64,000 nt of DNA, from assembly GCA_905221605.1 (NCBI GenBank), contig CAJNDS010000336.1:823501-887500 (forward strand). The letters run 5' to 3'. Of this stretch, positions 51,982 to 63,159 are shown one piece after another (position 1 is the first letter of the stretch; each line of letters starts with the position of its first letter). A program made the position numbers and the translations under genes. The DNA is from Symbiodinium natans (taxonomy: Eukaryota; Sar; Dinophyceae; Suessiales; Symbiodiniaceae). The notes beneath the pieces are model-generated. The model made no database searches. It saw nothing but the letters and a program-made list of their open reading frames with translations, and was not told the DNA's origin.

Positions 51982-52530
51982 GCTGCAGGCCGTTCACATG
52001 CGAGTGCGCGATGTCCACGTCTTGCGAGCCCCCATTCCCCCCCCCCCCCCCCCCCCCACCCCCCCACCCAGGTCACGAAAGCCACGCTGGCAGCTGGAGC
52101 AGCGTCACCCTGCGCCACGTACCCTGGCTCATCCCGGATCAGCATGGTGGCTTCGATACTCTGCGTTGGGGACCCCAATCTCACTGTGGTCGCCCGCGTG
52201 GGTGCCGGTGGGAGCCACTGGCTGCCGATGCCTTTGCTAATCCTACGACTCCCCTGAACTCGAATCACAAGAAGTGATGTACTGCAAATAACTTTTACCG
52301 GGAGCTTTCAGAATAGATCCAAATTTTGAAATACAAAAAAGGCGCAATAGCCTCCTAATGTTAACTTCAGATTTATAAGCCCCCCCGTAATTAAAGAATT
52401 CAGATCCCGGAACTCAATTAAAAACCCTCAGGGCTTGGGGGCGGCTCAGGACAGCCCGACCCCCCCCCCTCAATAACAAAAAGCAATTGAGAAACGGGGG
52501 GGGGTTTTATTAATTCGAGGTCAACATTAC

Positions 52531-52666
52531 CTGCTTGAGACTGCGGGCTCGCGGTCTCCGCGATGGGTGGACCCACGGCGTCGGCGAAGTGCGCCTCAAC
52601 CCAAGCCGCTGCTTCCTCGTCGTCCGTGTCCGGAATATCCACCAGCCGGTCTTCGGCCGTGCTCTC
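52531..52666 (-). CDS. Probable exon of unknown acidic protein
   Basis: An open frame of 45 codons beginning ESTAEDRLVDIPDTDDEEAA and ending PQSQA plus one base, with acceptor AGTCAG|GAG and a canonical donor CAG|GTAATG. Strongly acidic, no known domain. It uses a GT donor, unlike most ABC exons, so it may belong to another gene nested in the same region. Confidence 0.55.
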
Positions 52667-52869
52667 CTGACTATGTCCAGGAATTGCTTAAGAACCCCTT
52701 CTTTTGGGGTTCTTAAGTAAATGGTAGATGTATGTGTACTGTGAAGTTACATTCTTATACCAATAAAGTAGTCTTTGAAAGTTATTTCCATATCTTTACT
52801 GGCTGAGTGTACCCGGGATACTCAAGCCAAGTGTGTCGGAAGCTTTGGGGACGGTTTCGGTGGGTTCCG

Positions 52870-52957
52870 AGACAAACCCTAAACCCTAAACCCTAAACCC
52901 TAAACCCTAAACCCTAAACCCTAAACCCTAAACCCTAAACCCTAAACCCTAAACCCG
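52870..52957 (-). repeat. CCCTAAA array
   Basis: About twelve perfect units. Confidence 0.95.
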
Positions 52958-53366
52958 AAGGCAAGCTTGCAGCTGACCTTGCTGGGCTCTGCACAAGACT
53001 TGGCTCCAGGTGGAGGGTGTCGCATCGATTGTGAAGAGCCAGGCCAGGCATAAGGGCTGTTAAAAAAGCTCGCAGAAGGGCGCGTAGCCGGGGAAGGTGC
53101 GGGAGCGACGGGGAGCGCGCTGCGAGGCAGGAGATCTGGCGTCGGGGTCGAGGAAGACCTGCTGCAAGGGCGGGAGGCGCCTGTGCACGAAAGCCATGGC
53201 TGCAGCTGAAATGCTTCAGAGCAGACACGGCTACAGGAGAAACCCTAAACCCTAAACCCCTAAACCCTAAACCCTAAACCCTAAACGTGATGGAACCCCT
53301 GAACACCTAGAAGCCCCGCACCCTAAGCCCCCCAAACCTTAAACGCCCCGAAGCCCAGAAGCCCAC

Positions 53367-53576
53367 CTTGGAGGTTCATGGTACTTATTCACCAACTATA
53401 GGTTTTAGGGTTTAGGGCTTAAGGCTTAGGGTTGAGGGTTTAGGGTTTAGGGTTTAGGGTTTAGGGTTTAAGTACTTATCACCCACTTACAAGCCCCCTT
53501 AAGTGCCCCAAAAAGGTCATAAGTACAGTTCGGAGTGCAGCTATACTTGGTTAATAAGTACCATGAACCTCCAAGT
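53367..53576. mobile_element. MITE family C copy interrupted by a telomere-like tract
   Basis: The ends CTTGGAGGTTCATGGTACTT and AAGTACCATGAACCTCCAAG are inverted. Between 53405 and 53471 a TTTAGGG tract is inserted that the 37901 copy lacks. Confidence 0.85.
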
Positions 53577-53704
53577 AGACCTTCAGTGCGAAACCCTAAA
53601 CCCCAAACCCTAAACATGAAGGCTCATCCACATGCGCTGCAAGTCAGGCGCAAGGAGGGCCAAGCTTGCAAGTTGCTAAAAAAACACAAAACAAATTTCG
53701 CAAC

Positions 53705-53860
53705 TTCTTAACCCTAAACCCTAAACCCTAAACCCTCAACCCTAAGCCTTAAGCCCTAAGCCCTAAACCCTAAACCCTAAACCCTAAACCCTAAACCCTA
53801 AACCCTAAACCCTAAACCCTCAACCCTAAGCCTTAAGCCCTAAGCCCTAAACCCTCCCAG
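53705..53860 (-). repeat. CCCTAAA array with a duplicated segment
   Basis: The string CCTCAACCCTAAGCCTTAAG occurs twice (about 53733 and 53819), so the array grew by a segmental step as well as unit by unit. Confidence 0.9.
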
Positions 53861-54006
53861 CCCTTCTGGCCCCTGATTCTTGCGATGTTGATCAAACGGG
53901 CAGTTCACGTAATCTGCTGGACCCAGCCCTGAACAACACCGGCCACGGGCTTGAGAGAAATCCCCAAACCAGAAAAGGCTTCAGGGTTCCAGGTCTTTTG
54001 TTTTGA
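53855..54006 (+). CDS. Candidate plus-strand terminal exon
   Basis: An open frame including LLAPDSCDVDQTGSSRNLLD, running to TGA. No motif; boundaries unclear. Confidence 0.25.
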
Positions 54007-54025
54007 GTTTAGGGTTCTGGCCGTA

Positions 54026-54112
54026 AACCAAACCCTAAACCCTAAACCCTAAACCCTAAACCCTAAACCCTAAACCCTAAACCCTAAACCCTAAACCCTA
54101 AACCCTAAACCG
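54026..54112 (-). repeat. CCCTAAA array
   Basis: About twelve perfect units, meeting a plus-orientation array at 54113. Confidence 0.95.
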
Positions 54113-54466
54113 TTTAGGGCTTAGGGTTTGGGGTTTGAAGGGGTTTGGGTGTTAGTGTTTGGGGGTTTGTGGGACAGTTCTCTGGCCACGGGCCCCCCTA
54201 AACCCTAAACCCTGAACCCCAGACCCTTGACGAGCCCAAACTAGTAAGGATGTTAAGGGACCCTTTCTCTACTCCCAAAGAACCCACCAAAAATGCCTCT
54301 ACCTAAACCCAGCAACTCCCCTGAACCCTAAACCCTAAAACCTAAACCCTGAACCCTAAAGCCCGAACCCCAAACCCTCAACCGTGAACCCTAAAACCCT
54401 AAACCCCAACCCTAAACCCTAAACCCCAAACCCACACAAAGGGCGCCTTGCGACGAAGTTTTCTAC

Positions 54467-54520
54467 CATGTTGTTCGCACGGATGGAGACGGACGTTCCC
54501 AGGGCCATCGCCTGGATGTC
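54467..54520 (-). CDS. Candidate upstream ABC exon
   Basis: Encodes DIQAMALGTSVSIRANNM with acceptor CTCCAG|GAC and donor ATG|GTAGAA. It resembles the stretch after 'NRFS.D' in ABC membrane domains. The plus frame is also open. Confidence 0.4.
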
Positions 54521-54539
54521 CTGGAGGCGTTTAGAGGGA

Positions 54540-54800
54540 TTAGGGTTTAGGGTTTAGGGTTTCGGGTTTAGGGTTTAGGGTTCAGGGTTCAGGGTGAAGG
54601 GTGTAGGGTTTAGGGTTTAGGGTTTCGGGTTTAGGGTATAGGGTATAGGGTATAGGGTATAGGGTTTAGGGTTTAGGGTTTAGGGTTTAGGGTTCAGGGT
54701 GTAGAGTTTAGGGTTTAGGGTTTAGGGTTTAGGGTTTAGGGTTTAGGGCTTAGGGTTCAGGGTTTAGGGTTTAGGGTTTAGGGTTTAGGGGTTCCGAGTT
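54540..54800 (+). repeat. TTTAGGG array with a GGGTATA block
   Basis: Near 54636-54664 four GGGTATA units lie in tandem. Confidence 0.9.
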
Positions 54801-55279
54801 GAGGCGGGAGTTCAGGGAGCTTAGGGGGTTTAGGGGGGTTTGGGGGCGTTTAGGGGGGTTTAGGGTGGTTTAGAATAGGCGGCTTAGGGACTTTATGGGG
54901 GTTTTTAGGGGGGTGTTTAGTGGGTTTAGGGGGTTCAGGGGTTTTAGGTCTTGCGGTGCAAAGTATGGGCTTCGTGCCCTGAAGGTGTTAAGGGCCTTTG
55001 GGGGGCGGTGGGCTCGACATGGGCTCACGACTCAGGATTTCGGGGTTGGGGATTGGGGAGACCCGAGGTGGCTAAGGGTTTAGGGTTTAGGGCTTTGGGG
55101 TTTAGGGGTTTTAGGGGGTAGGGTTTAGGGTTTAGGATTTAGGGTTTAGGGTTTAGGGTTTGGGGTTTGGGGTTTGGGGTTTAGGGTTTAGGGTTTAGGG
55201 TTTAGGGTTTAGGGTTGTGGGTTTAGGGTTTAGGCCTCAACAACACCGTCACAAAAATCTTCGGCCGAGCCCAAACGGT

Positions 55280-55450
55280 CCCATGATAATATAGGGGCCT
55301 GAATAATTAGAAGAGTCCTTAGCAGGGATTATACCAGGGGGTACTATCATCCCTATTAAGGACTGTTACTCTAGGTGTAGAAGATTAGTCTAGAGCCTAA
55401 GTAACTACAACAGCATAGTATAATTACAGAGGGACCATAACGGAATATTC
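55280..55450. mobile_element. Degraded family A-like element
   Basis: TCCTTAGCAGGGATTATACC and TCCCTATTAAGGACTGTTAC recall the inner arms of family A, without the outer tips. Confidence 0.45.
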
Positions 55451-55492
55451 TTAGTAATTATTCCGACCCCCCTAGATTACTCCTTACTGTGT

Positions 55493-55557
55493 GCAGAGCG
55501 CCTGTGCGGACACCAAATCGCCGTCACTTTTCCAATCCATCGGAAGAGTCAGCTCAA
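55493..55557 (+). CDS. Candidate exon, strand uncertain
   Basis: Plus: acceptor TGTGTGCAG|AG and donor AAG|GTTTAGG around RLCGHQIAVTFPIHRKSQLK. Minus: LTLPMDWKSDGDLVSAQ with a GC donor. Both are coding-like. Confidence 0.25.
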
Positions 55558-55996
55558 GGTTTAGGCCCTACACAGTAAACCCAGAAAGTTGAAACATGGT
55601 TTAATTAGGGATGATTAGAGCTGGGATTCCATTTGAAACCCTAAACCCTAAACCCTAAAACCTAAACCCTAAACCCTAAACCCTAAACCCTGAACCCTGA
55701 ACCCTAAACCCTGAACCCAAACAAGCTGGTATACCTTCACGGGTATGGGGATAAGGATGCTCCAACTTTTTCGGGTTTACTGTAGGGCCTCCAGGCTGAA
55801 AAAGGGCTTCCTGAGCTCTGACCCCTCAGCGTTTTTGGGGCTTAGGCTTTCCAGGTACAGGGTTTAGAGTTTGGAGTTTTTCGTTGGTTTAAGTGTAGTG
55901 GCTTGTTGTTGCTGCAATGACCCGAGTTTAGAGTTTAGGGCTTAGGGTTTAGGGTCTAGCCCTAAACCCTAAGCCCTAAATTCCCCGAGCCCCCTC

Positions 55997-56072
55997 CTGT
56001 AGGTTGGACATGATGTGCTTGGTGTAAGTCACGAGGGAGATGGCGGTGCCCGCGTAGAGCCCGAAGAAGTAC
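55997..56072 (-). CDS. Probable upstream ABC exon: transmembrane segment
   Basis: Begins YFFGLYAGTAISLVTYTKHI and continues MSNLQ. It has the hydrophobic pattern at the start of an ABCC membrane domain. The acceptor is TTGACAG|G and the donor CAG|GAGGGG (GA) or slightly later GC. If it belongs to the same gene as 40.97 kb and below, one stretch of missing exons lies between them. Confidence 0.5.
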
Positions 56073-56104
56073 CTGTCAAGAGGTTAAACTGCCAAACCCA
56101 AAGA

Positions 56105-56250
56105 GTTTTGGGTTTAGGGTTTAGGGTTTCGGGTTTAGGGCTTAGGGTTTAGGGTTTTGGGTTTGGGTTTTGGGTTTTGGGTTTTGGGTTTTGGGTTTTG
56201 GGTTTTGGGTTTAGGGTTTAGGGTTTAGGGTTTAGGGTTTAGGGTTTCGG
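56105..56250 (+). repeat. TTTAGGG array with a GGGTTTT block
   Basis: From about 56155 to 56210 the unit is GGGTTTT, as at 12640-12707. Confidence 0.9.
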
Positions 56251-56549
56251 GCTTCGGTTCTTAAGCGGTTTAGGGAAAGTTTAGACGAGTTCTACACCCC
56301 CTAAAACCTAAACCTTCAGAAAGGTAACGAGCCCAGGCGAGAACCTGCACTTCGTCGTGGTTTAGGCAACAACAGCCGAAAACCCTGAACCCCAAACCCT
56401 GAACCCTGAACCCTCAACAGTTGCATGGTGCCTTAGCATGGGCCCTGAACAGGCGAACCCTTCGATGCCCTTTGTATATATATATATATACTTATACATA
56501 TATGCTTATGTACGTAGGACCTTTAGGGTCTATTTGGCACGCCTCTTTT

Positions 56550-58494
56550 GCCGCCGGGAAATCCCTAGATTTGATTTTTCAAGGGTTTCATAAAATTTAA
56601 AATGCCCAAAATCCTTGAAATCCTTAAAACATCAAATCCCGGGATTTAATATTTTAAAAGGATTTGTTGGGCATTTTAAATTTCATGAAATCCTTGAAAA
56701 ATCAAATCCCAAGATTTAATTTTTCAAGGATTTCAAGGATTTTTTGGGCATTTTAAATTTTATGAAATCCTTGAAAAATCAAATCCCGGGATTTAATTTT
56801 TCAAGGATTTCAAGGATTTCATAAATTTTAAAATCCGCGTGGTCTTCCCGTACTCTGGGTGGGGAGGGGAGGTTTTGCTTTTGCAGGAGTTCCGGTATTT
56901 AAATTTTATGAAATTCTTGAAATCCTTGAAAAATTAAATCCCGGGATTTGATTTTTCAAGGATTTCATAAAATTTAAAATGCCCAAAAAATCATTGAAAT
57001 CCTTAAAATATTAAATCCCGGGAATTAGTATTTTAAGGATTTCAAGGATTTTTTGGGCATTTTAAATTTTATGAAATCCTTGAAAAATCAAATCCCGGGA
57101 TCTAATTTTTCAAGGATTTCAAGGATTTTTTGGGCATTTCAAATTTTATGAAACCCTTGAAAAATCAAATCCCGGGATTTAATTTTTCAAGGATTTCAAG
57201 GATTTCATAAATTTTAAAATCCGCGTGGTCTTCCCGTACTCTGGGTGGGGAGGGGAGGTTTTGCTTTTGCAGGAGTTCCGGTATTTAAATTTTATGAAAT
57301 CCTTGAAATCCTTGAAAAATTAAATCCCGGGATTTGATTTTTCAAGGATTTCATGAAATTTAACATGCCCAAAAAATCATTGAAATCCTTAAAACAGTAA
57401 ATCCCGGGATTTGATTTTTTAAGGATTTCAAGGATTTTTTGGGCATTTTAAATTTTATGAAATCCTTGAAAACTCAAATCCCGGGATTTAATTTTTCAAG
57501 GATTTCAAGGATTTTTTGGGCATGTTAAATTTTATGAAATCCTTGAAAAATCAAATCCCGGGATTTAATTTTTCAAGGATTTCAAGGATTTCATAAATTT
57601 TAAAATCCGCGTGGTCTTCCTGTACTCTGGGTGGGGAGGGGAGGTTTTGCTTTTGCAGGAGTTCCGGTATTTAAATTTTATGAAATCCTTGAAATCCTTG
57701 AAAAATTAAATCCCGGGATTTGATTTTTCAAGGATTTCATGAAATTTAAAACGCCCAAAAATCCTTGAAATCCTTAAAATATTAAATCCCGGGATTTAAT
57801 TTTTCAAGGATTTCAAGGATTTTTTGGGCATTTTAAATTTTATGAAATCCTTGAAAAATCAAATCCCGGGATTTAATTTTTCAAGGATTTCAAGGATTTC
57901 ATAAATTTTAAAATCCGCGTTGTCTTCCCGTACTCTGGGTGGGGAGGGGAGGTTTTGCTTTTGCAGGGGTTCCGGTATTTAAATTTTATGAAATCCTTGA
58001 AATCCTTGAAAAATTAAATCTTGGGATTTGATTTTTCAAGGATTTCATGAAATTTAAAATGCCCAACAAATCCTTGAAATCCTTAAAATACTAAATCCCG
58101 GGATTTGATGTTTTAAGGATTTCAAGGATTTGTTGGGCATTTTAAATTTCATGAAATCCTTGAAAAATCAAATCCCGGGATTTGATTTTTCAAGGATTTC
58201 AAGGATTTTTTGGGCCTTTTAAATTTTATGAAATCCTTGAAAAATCAAATCCCGGGATTTAATTTTTCAAGGATTTCAAGGATTTCATAAATTTTAAAAT
58301 CCGCGTGGTCTTCCCGTACTCTGGGTGGGGAGGGGAGGTTTGCTTTTGCAGGAGTTCCGGTATTTAAATTTTATGAAATCCTTGAAATCCTTGAAAAATT
58401 AAATCCCGGGATTTGATTTTTCAAGGATTTCATGAAATTTAACATGCCCAAAAAATCATTGAAATCCTTAAAACAGTAAATCCCGGGGTTCGGT
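56550..58494 (+). repeat. AT-rich palindromic satellite, 308-388 bp units
   Basis: The marker CCGCGTGGTCTTCC(C/T)GTACT recurs at about 56834, 57221, 57607, 57915 and 58301, giving periods near 387, 386, 308 and 386. Between markers, units of about 77 bp alternate AAATCCCGGGATTT with TTTCAAGGATTTCAAGGATT, so the DNA is rich in self-complementary arms. Confidence 0.93.
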
Positions 58495-58659
58495 TTAGGG
58501 TTTAGGGTTTAGGGTTTAGGGTAATATCCTTGAAACCCTTAGCAAAAATCAAATCCCAGATTTGATTGTGTAAGGGGTTCATAAAAAGTTAAGATGCCGA
58601 AAAAGATTTAAACCCTTTAAAATCAAAACCCTGGATTTGTCTTTTCCAGGATTTCAGAC

Positions 58660-59027
58660 ATACCCGCTCATTGCCCATCCCACATCACCCCGCATCATCT
58701 CCCATCATCTCCCATCATTTCTCTCATCCCCTATCATGCCCCATCATCCCCCAATCATCCCCATCATCCCCCATCATCCCGCATCATCCGCCATCAACCC
58801 CCCCCATCATCATTCCCCATCATCTCTCATAATCCCTTTCACCCCCCCATCATCCCCCATCATCCCTCATCATCGTCCCCGATCGGCCCCTATCATGCCC
58901 CATCATGTCTCTCATCCCGCGTCATCCCCCATCATCCCCCATCATCTCCCATCATCCCGCATCATCCCCCATCACCCCCCATCATCATTCCCCATCATCT
59001 CCCATAATCCCTTTCACCCCCCATCTT
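58660..59027 (+). repeat. CATC/CCCAT-rich minisatellite
   Basis: Irregular repeats of CCCCCATCATC. A duplicated segment (CATCATCATTCCCCATCATC) occurs at about 58804 and 58980. Confidence 0.9.
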
Positions 59028-62000
59028 GAGGGGTTAGTGACTGCCCTAGAGGTTAGTCGTATGTCCCCCCTGCTTCGTAGGGGCCCAGAGGTTTGTATGA
59101 GTTTTTTTCTTCGTTCGTGTTGTAAGGGTTTTGTGAGGGCCCCGGAGGTTTGTCGCATGTCCCCTTTCTTCGTGCTTGTAGGGTTTGGGGAGTGTCTAGA
59201 TAATTGTCAAAAACAATTCCTTCCGCGCTCGTACTATGAGGGGCTAGTGGCTGCCCTAGAGGTTTGTCGTATATTCCCCCGCTTCGTGTTCCTGAGATTT
59301 GGTAGGGGCCAGAGGCTTGTCATATGTCCCCTCCCTTCGTCCCTTCGTGTTGTGAGGGTTGCATTCGGCCTTGGAGGTTTGTCGTATGTCCCCTTTCTTG
59401 GCGTCTAGATGATTGTCATCATAAGTCATTTGCTTCTGTGGTCGTATTCTGAGGGCTATTGACCGCCCTCATAATACCCTAGAGGTTTGTCGTATGCCCC
59501 CCTGCTTCGTGTTCCTGTAAGTTGGGAGGGGCCTAAAGGTTCATCTTTTGTCCCCTCCCTTCGTCCCTTCGTATTGTAAGGGTTTCGTAGGGTTTGGGGG
59601 GGAGCGTCTAGAGTCTAGATGATCGTCATATATGATTTGCTTCCGTGCTCAAACTATGAGGGGCTAGAGACTGTCCTAGAGGTTTGTCGTGTGTCCCCCC
59701 CCGTTTCCTTGGTCTTGTGATTTGGTAGGGGCTTAGGGGTTTGTCATACGTTCCCTCCCTTCGTCCTTTCGTGTTGCAAGGGTTTTGTGAGAGCCCTGCA
59801 GATTTGCCGTATGTCCCTTCTCTTCTTGCTTGTAAGGTTCGGGCAGCGTCTAGACGACTGACATATGCAATTTGATTACGGGCTCGTATTGTGCGGGGCT
59901 AGTGACTGCCCTAGAGGTTTGTCGTATGCCCTCCGCTTCCTTGTTCCTGTGATGTAGTAGGGGCCTACAGGTTTGTGGTGTGTCCCCTTTCTTGGCATCT
60001 AGATGATTGTCATAAGTCATTTGCTTCTGTGGTCGTATTATGAGGGCTACTGACTGCCCTAAAGGTTTGTCGTACGCCCCCCTGCTTCGTGTTCCTGTGA
60101 GTTGGGAGGGGCCTAGAGGTTTATCTTTTGTCCCCTCCCTTCGTCCCTTCGTGTTGTAAGGGTTTCGTGAGCGCTCTGGAGGTTTTTCGTATGTCCCCTT
60201 TGTTCGTGCTTGCAGGGTTTGGGGAGTGTCTAGATGATTATCATATATCATTTGCTTCCGCAGTCGCTATGAGGGTATTGATTGCCCTAAAGATTTCTCG
60301 TGTGTCCCCCCGCTTCGTATTCCTGTGATTTTGTAGGGGTCTAGAGGTTTGTCGTATTTCCTCTCCCTTCGTTCCTTCGTGGGATGTTTGCGTGTGTCCC
60401 CTTTCTTCGTGCTTGTAGGGTTTGGGGAGCCTAGACGACTGATATACATATATATATATATATGTATAATTCGATTCCGTGCTCGTATTGTGAGGGGCTA
60501 GTGATTGCCCTAGAGGTTTGTCGTATGTCCCCCCGATTCCTGTTCCTGAGATTTGGTAGGGCCCAGGGCCTGGAAGGTTTGCCGTATGTCCCCTCCTTTC
60601 GCCCCTTCGTGTTGTAGGGGTTTTGTTGGGCCTTGAAGGTTTGTCGTGTGTCCCCTTTCTTCGTGCTTGGAGAGTTTGAGGAGCGTCGAGATGATTACCA
60701 TACATCATTTGCTTCCGTGCTCGTACTATGTGCGGTTAGTGACTGCCCTAGAGGTTTGTCGTATGTCCCCTTCCTTCGTCCCTTCGCGTTGTATGGGTGG
60801 TAAGGGTTTTGTGAGGGCCCTGGAGGCTAGTCGTATATCCACTTTCTTCGAGCTTGTAGGGTTTGGGGGAGCGTCTAGAGTCTAGATGATCGTCATATAT
60901 GATTTGCTTCCGTGCTCAAACTATGAGGGGCTAGTGGCTGTCCTAGAGGTTTGTCATTTGTCCCCCCCGTTTCCTTGGTCCTGTGATTTGGTAGGGGCTT
61001 AGAGGTTTGTCATACGTTCCCTCGCTTCGTCCTTTCGTGTTGCAAGGGTTTTTGTGAGAGCCCTGCAAATTTGCCGTGTGTCCCCTTTCTTCTCACTTGT
61101 AGGGTTTGGGGAGCGTCTAGACGACTGACATATAACTTGAGTCCGTGCTCGTATTGTGAGGGGCTAGTGACTGCCCTAGGGGTTTGTCGTATGCCCCCCC
61201 CCCGCTTCCTTGTTCCTGTGATGTAGTAGGGGCCTACAGGTTTGTCGTATGTCCCCTGCCTTCGTCCCTTCGTGTTGTAAGGCTGATAAAAATTTTCTGA
61301 GGGCTCTGGAGATTTGTCGTATGTCCCCCCGCTTCGTGTTCCTGACGTTTGGTAGGGGCCAGAGATTTGTCGAATGTCCCCTCTTTTCGTCCCTTCGTGT
61401 TGAAATTGCTTTGTTTGGGGAAGGTTTGTCGTATGTCACCTTTCTTTCTTCTTAGAGGGTTTGGGGATCTTCTAGAAAACTGTCATATATCATTTGCTTC
61501 CGTGCTCGTATTATGAGGGGCTGGTGTTTGTCATAGAGGTTTGTCGTATGTCCCCCCGCTTTCTGTTCCTGCGATGTGGTAAGGGCCTAAAGAGGTTTGT
61601 CGTGTGCCCCCTCCCTTCGTCCGTTTGAGTTGCAAGGGTTTTGTTGGACCTGGAAGATTTATCGTATGTCTCCTTTCTTCGTGCTTGTAGGGCGTGGGGA
61701 GCATCAAGATGATTATCATATAAGCATTGCTTCCGTGCTCGTATTATGAGGGGCTAGGGACTGCCCTAGAGGTTTGTCTTATGTCTCCCTGCTTCGTGTT
61801 CATGTGATTTGCTAGGGTCCGGGAGATTTGTCGTATGTCATTTTACCATATACGAAATTAGATACAATCCCTTCGTCCCTTCGTGTTGTAAGGGTTTCGT
61901 GAGTGTCCTAGAGGTTTGTCGTATGTGCCCTTCCTTCGTCCCTTCTTGTTGTAAGGGTTTTGTGAGGGCCCTGCAAATTTGCCGTATGTCCCTTTCTTCG

Positions 62001-62085
62001 TGCTTGTAGGATTTGGGCAGCGTCTAGATGATTGTCATTATCATTTGCTTCCGTGCTCGTACTATGAGGCGCTAGAAACTGCCCT
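59028..62085 (+). repeat. Complex tandem array built on GGTTTGTCGTATGTCCCC
   Basis: About fourteen copies of a composite monomer of 150-360 bp, marked by GGGGCTAGTGACTGCCCTAG. Each has up to three submotifs, all beginning GAGGTTTGTCGTATGTCCCC and continuing with CTTCGTGTTCCTG, CTTCGTCCCTTCGTGTTG or CTTCGTGCTTGTAGGG. Open frames are translations of the repeat. Confidence 0.93.
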
Positions 62086-62760
62086 AGACCTTCAGGGCCC
62101 TCACAAAACCCTTACAACACGAAGGGACGAAGGGAGACGACGTACGACAAACCTCTATCATCTAGATGCTCCCCAAACTCCCCAAACCCTACAAGCAAGA
62201 AGAAAGGGGACATACGACAAACCTCCAGGGCCCTCACAGAACCCTTACAATAGGAAGGAATGAAGGGAGGCGACACGCTACAAACCTCTAGGCCCCTACC
62301 AAATCACAGGATCACGAAGCGGGGGCGTCATCTGACAAACCTCCAGGCCAATCACTAGCCCCTCATAATACGAGCACGGAAGCACATGATATGTGATTAT
62401 CATCTACACACTCCCCAGACCCTACAAGCATGAACAAAGGGGACATACGACAAACCTCCAGGACCCTCCCAAAACCCTTACAACACGAAGGGACGAAGGG
62501 AGGGGACACACGACAAACCTTTAGCCCCCTACCAAATCACAGGAACACGAAGCGGGGGGACATACGACAAACCTCTAGGGCAGGCACTAGCCCTCATAAT
62601 ACGAGCACGGAAACACATCATATGATAATCATTTTGATGCTCCCCCAAAAACCTATATGAACGAGAAAGGGGAAGCACACAAACCTCCAAAGCCCTTACA
62701 AAACCCTTACAACACGAAGGGACGAAGGGAGGGGACATACGACAAACCTCTGGTAAATAG
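62086..62760 (-). repeat. Same array in inverted orientation
   Basis: From about 62086 the submotifs appear as complements (GGGGACATACGACAAACCTC). About two and a half monomers lie in this orientation before the right boundary repeat. Confidence 0.93.
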
Positions 62761-62992
62761 TAAACAAAGCGGCGTGCCAAATAGACCCTAAAGGTCCATG
62801 CCACATATGCTTATATATATAAGTACATATCTATATATACATATATATATGTGTGTGCGTGTGTAAAACCTAAGGGTCCATACTTCAAAGCCTTCGAAGA
62901 AGGTAAGGGACCATATGAAGGGACCATGCAACGACCCTGAGAACCAAGTCACGAGGATGGTGACACGGGGGCGGGCTACCGTGAGGGGACGG

Positions 62993-63148
62993 TTTCTCCC
63001 CAAGCTCCCTAAGCTCCCTAAGCTCCCTAAGCTCCCTAAGCTCCCTAAGCTCCCTGAGCTCCCTGAGCTCCCTAAGCTCCCTAAGCTCCCTAAGCTCCCT
63101 AAGCTCCCTGAGCGCCCTAAGCTCCCTAAGCTCCCCAAGCTCCCTAAG
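62993..63148 (+). repeat. 9-bp minisatellite CTCCCTAAG
   Basis: About sixteen copies of CCCTAAGCT/CCCTGAGCT, which read as LPKLPK or LRELRE. The unit resembles CCCTAA plus GCT, so it may derive from the telomere-like motif. Confidence 0.93.
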
Positions 63149-63159
63149 CACCCTTGGGT

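Larger units (their letters stand above)
56517..62797. mobile_element. 6.3-kb composite block bounded by a perfect 27-bp inverted repeat
   Basis: The bounding repeat contains GGGTCTATTTGGCACGCC (56526-56543) and its complement (62771-62788), each with GGACCTTTA outside it. Both ends are further flanked by TA-rich microsatellites with ATATGCTTAT or its near complement. The block holds a palindromic satellite, an ATC-rich tract and a long tandem array. No transposase, reverse transcriptase or other protein was recognised. It is almost free of telomere-like repeats except at 58495-58520. Confidence 0.7.

Noticed and set aside
36130-56000. Dinoflagellate spliced-leader sequence in the window
   Set aside because: I looked for the 22-nt leader core (TTTTGGCTCAAG) and did not find it.
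59028-62760. CRISPR-like direct repeats
   Set aside because: Spacers are themselves repeated and irregular in length, and there are no cas genes; a eukaryotic satellite is the better explanation.
59028-62804. Many ORFs of 60-167 aa in the 59-63 kb array
   Set aside because: Each is a translation of the tandem repeat; no frame is conserved between monomers.
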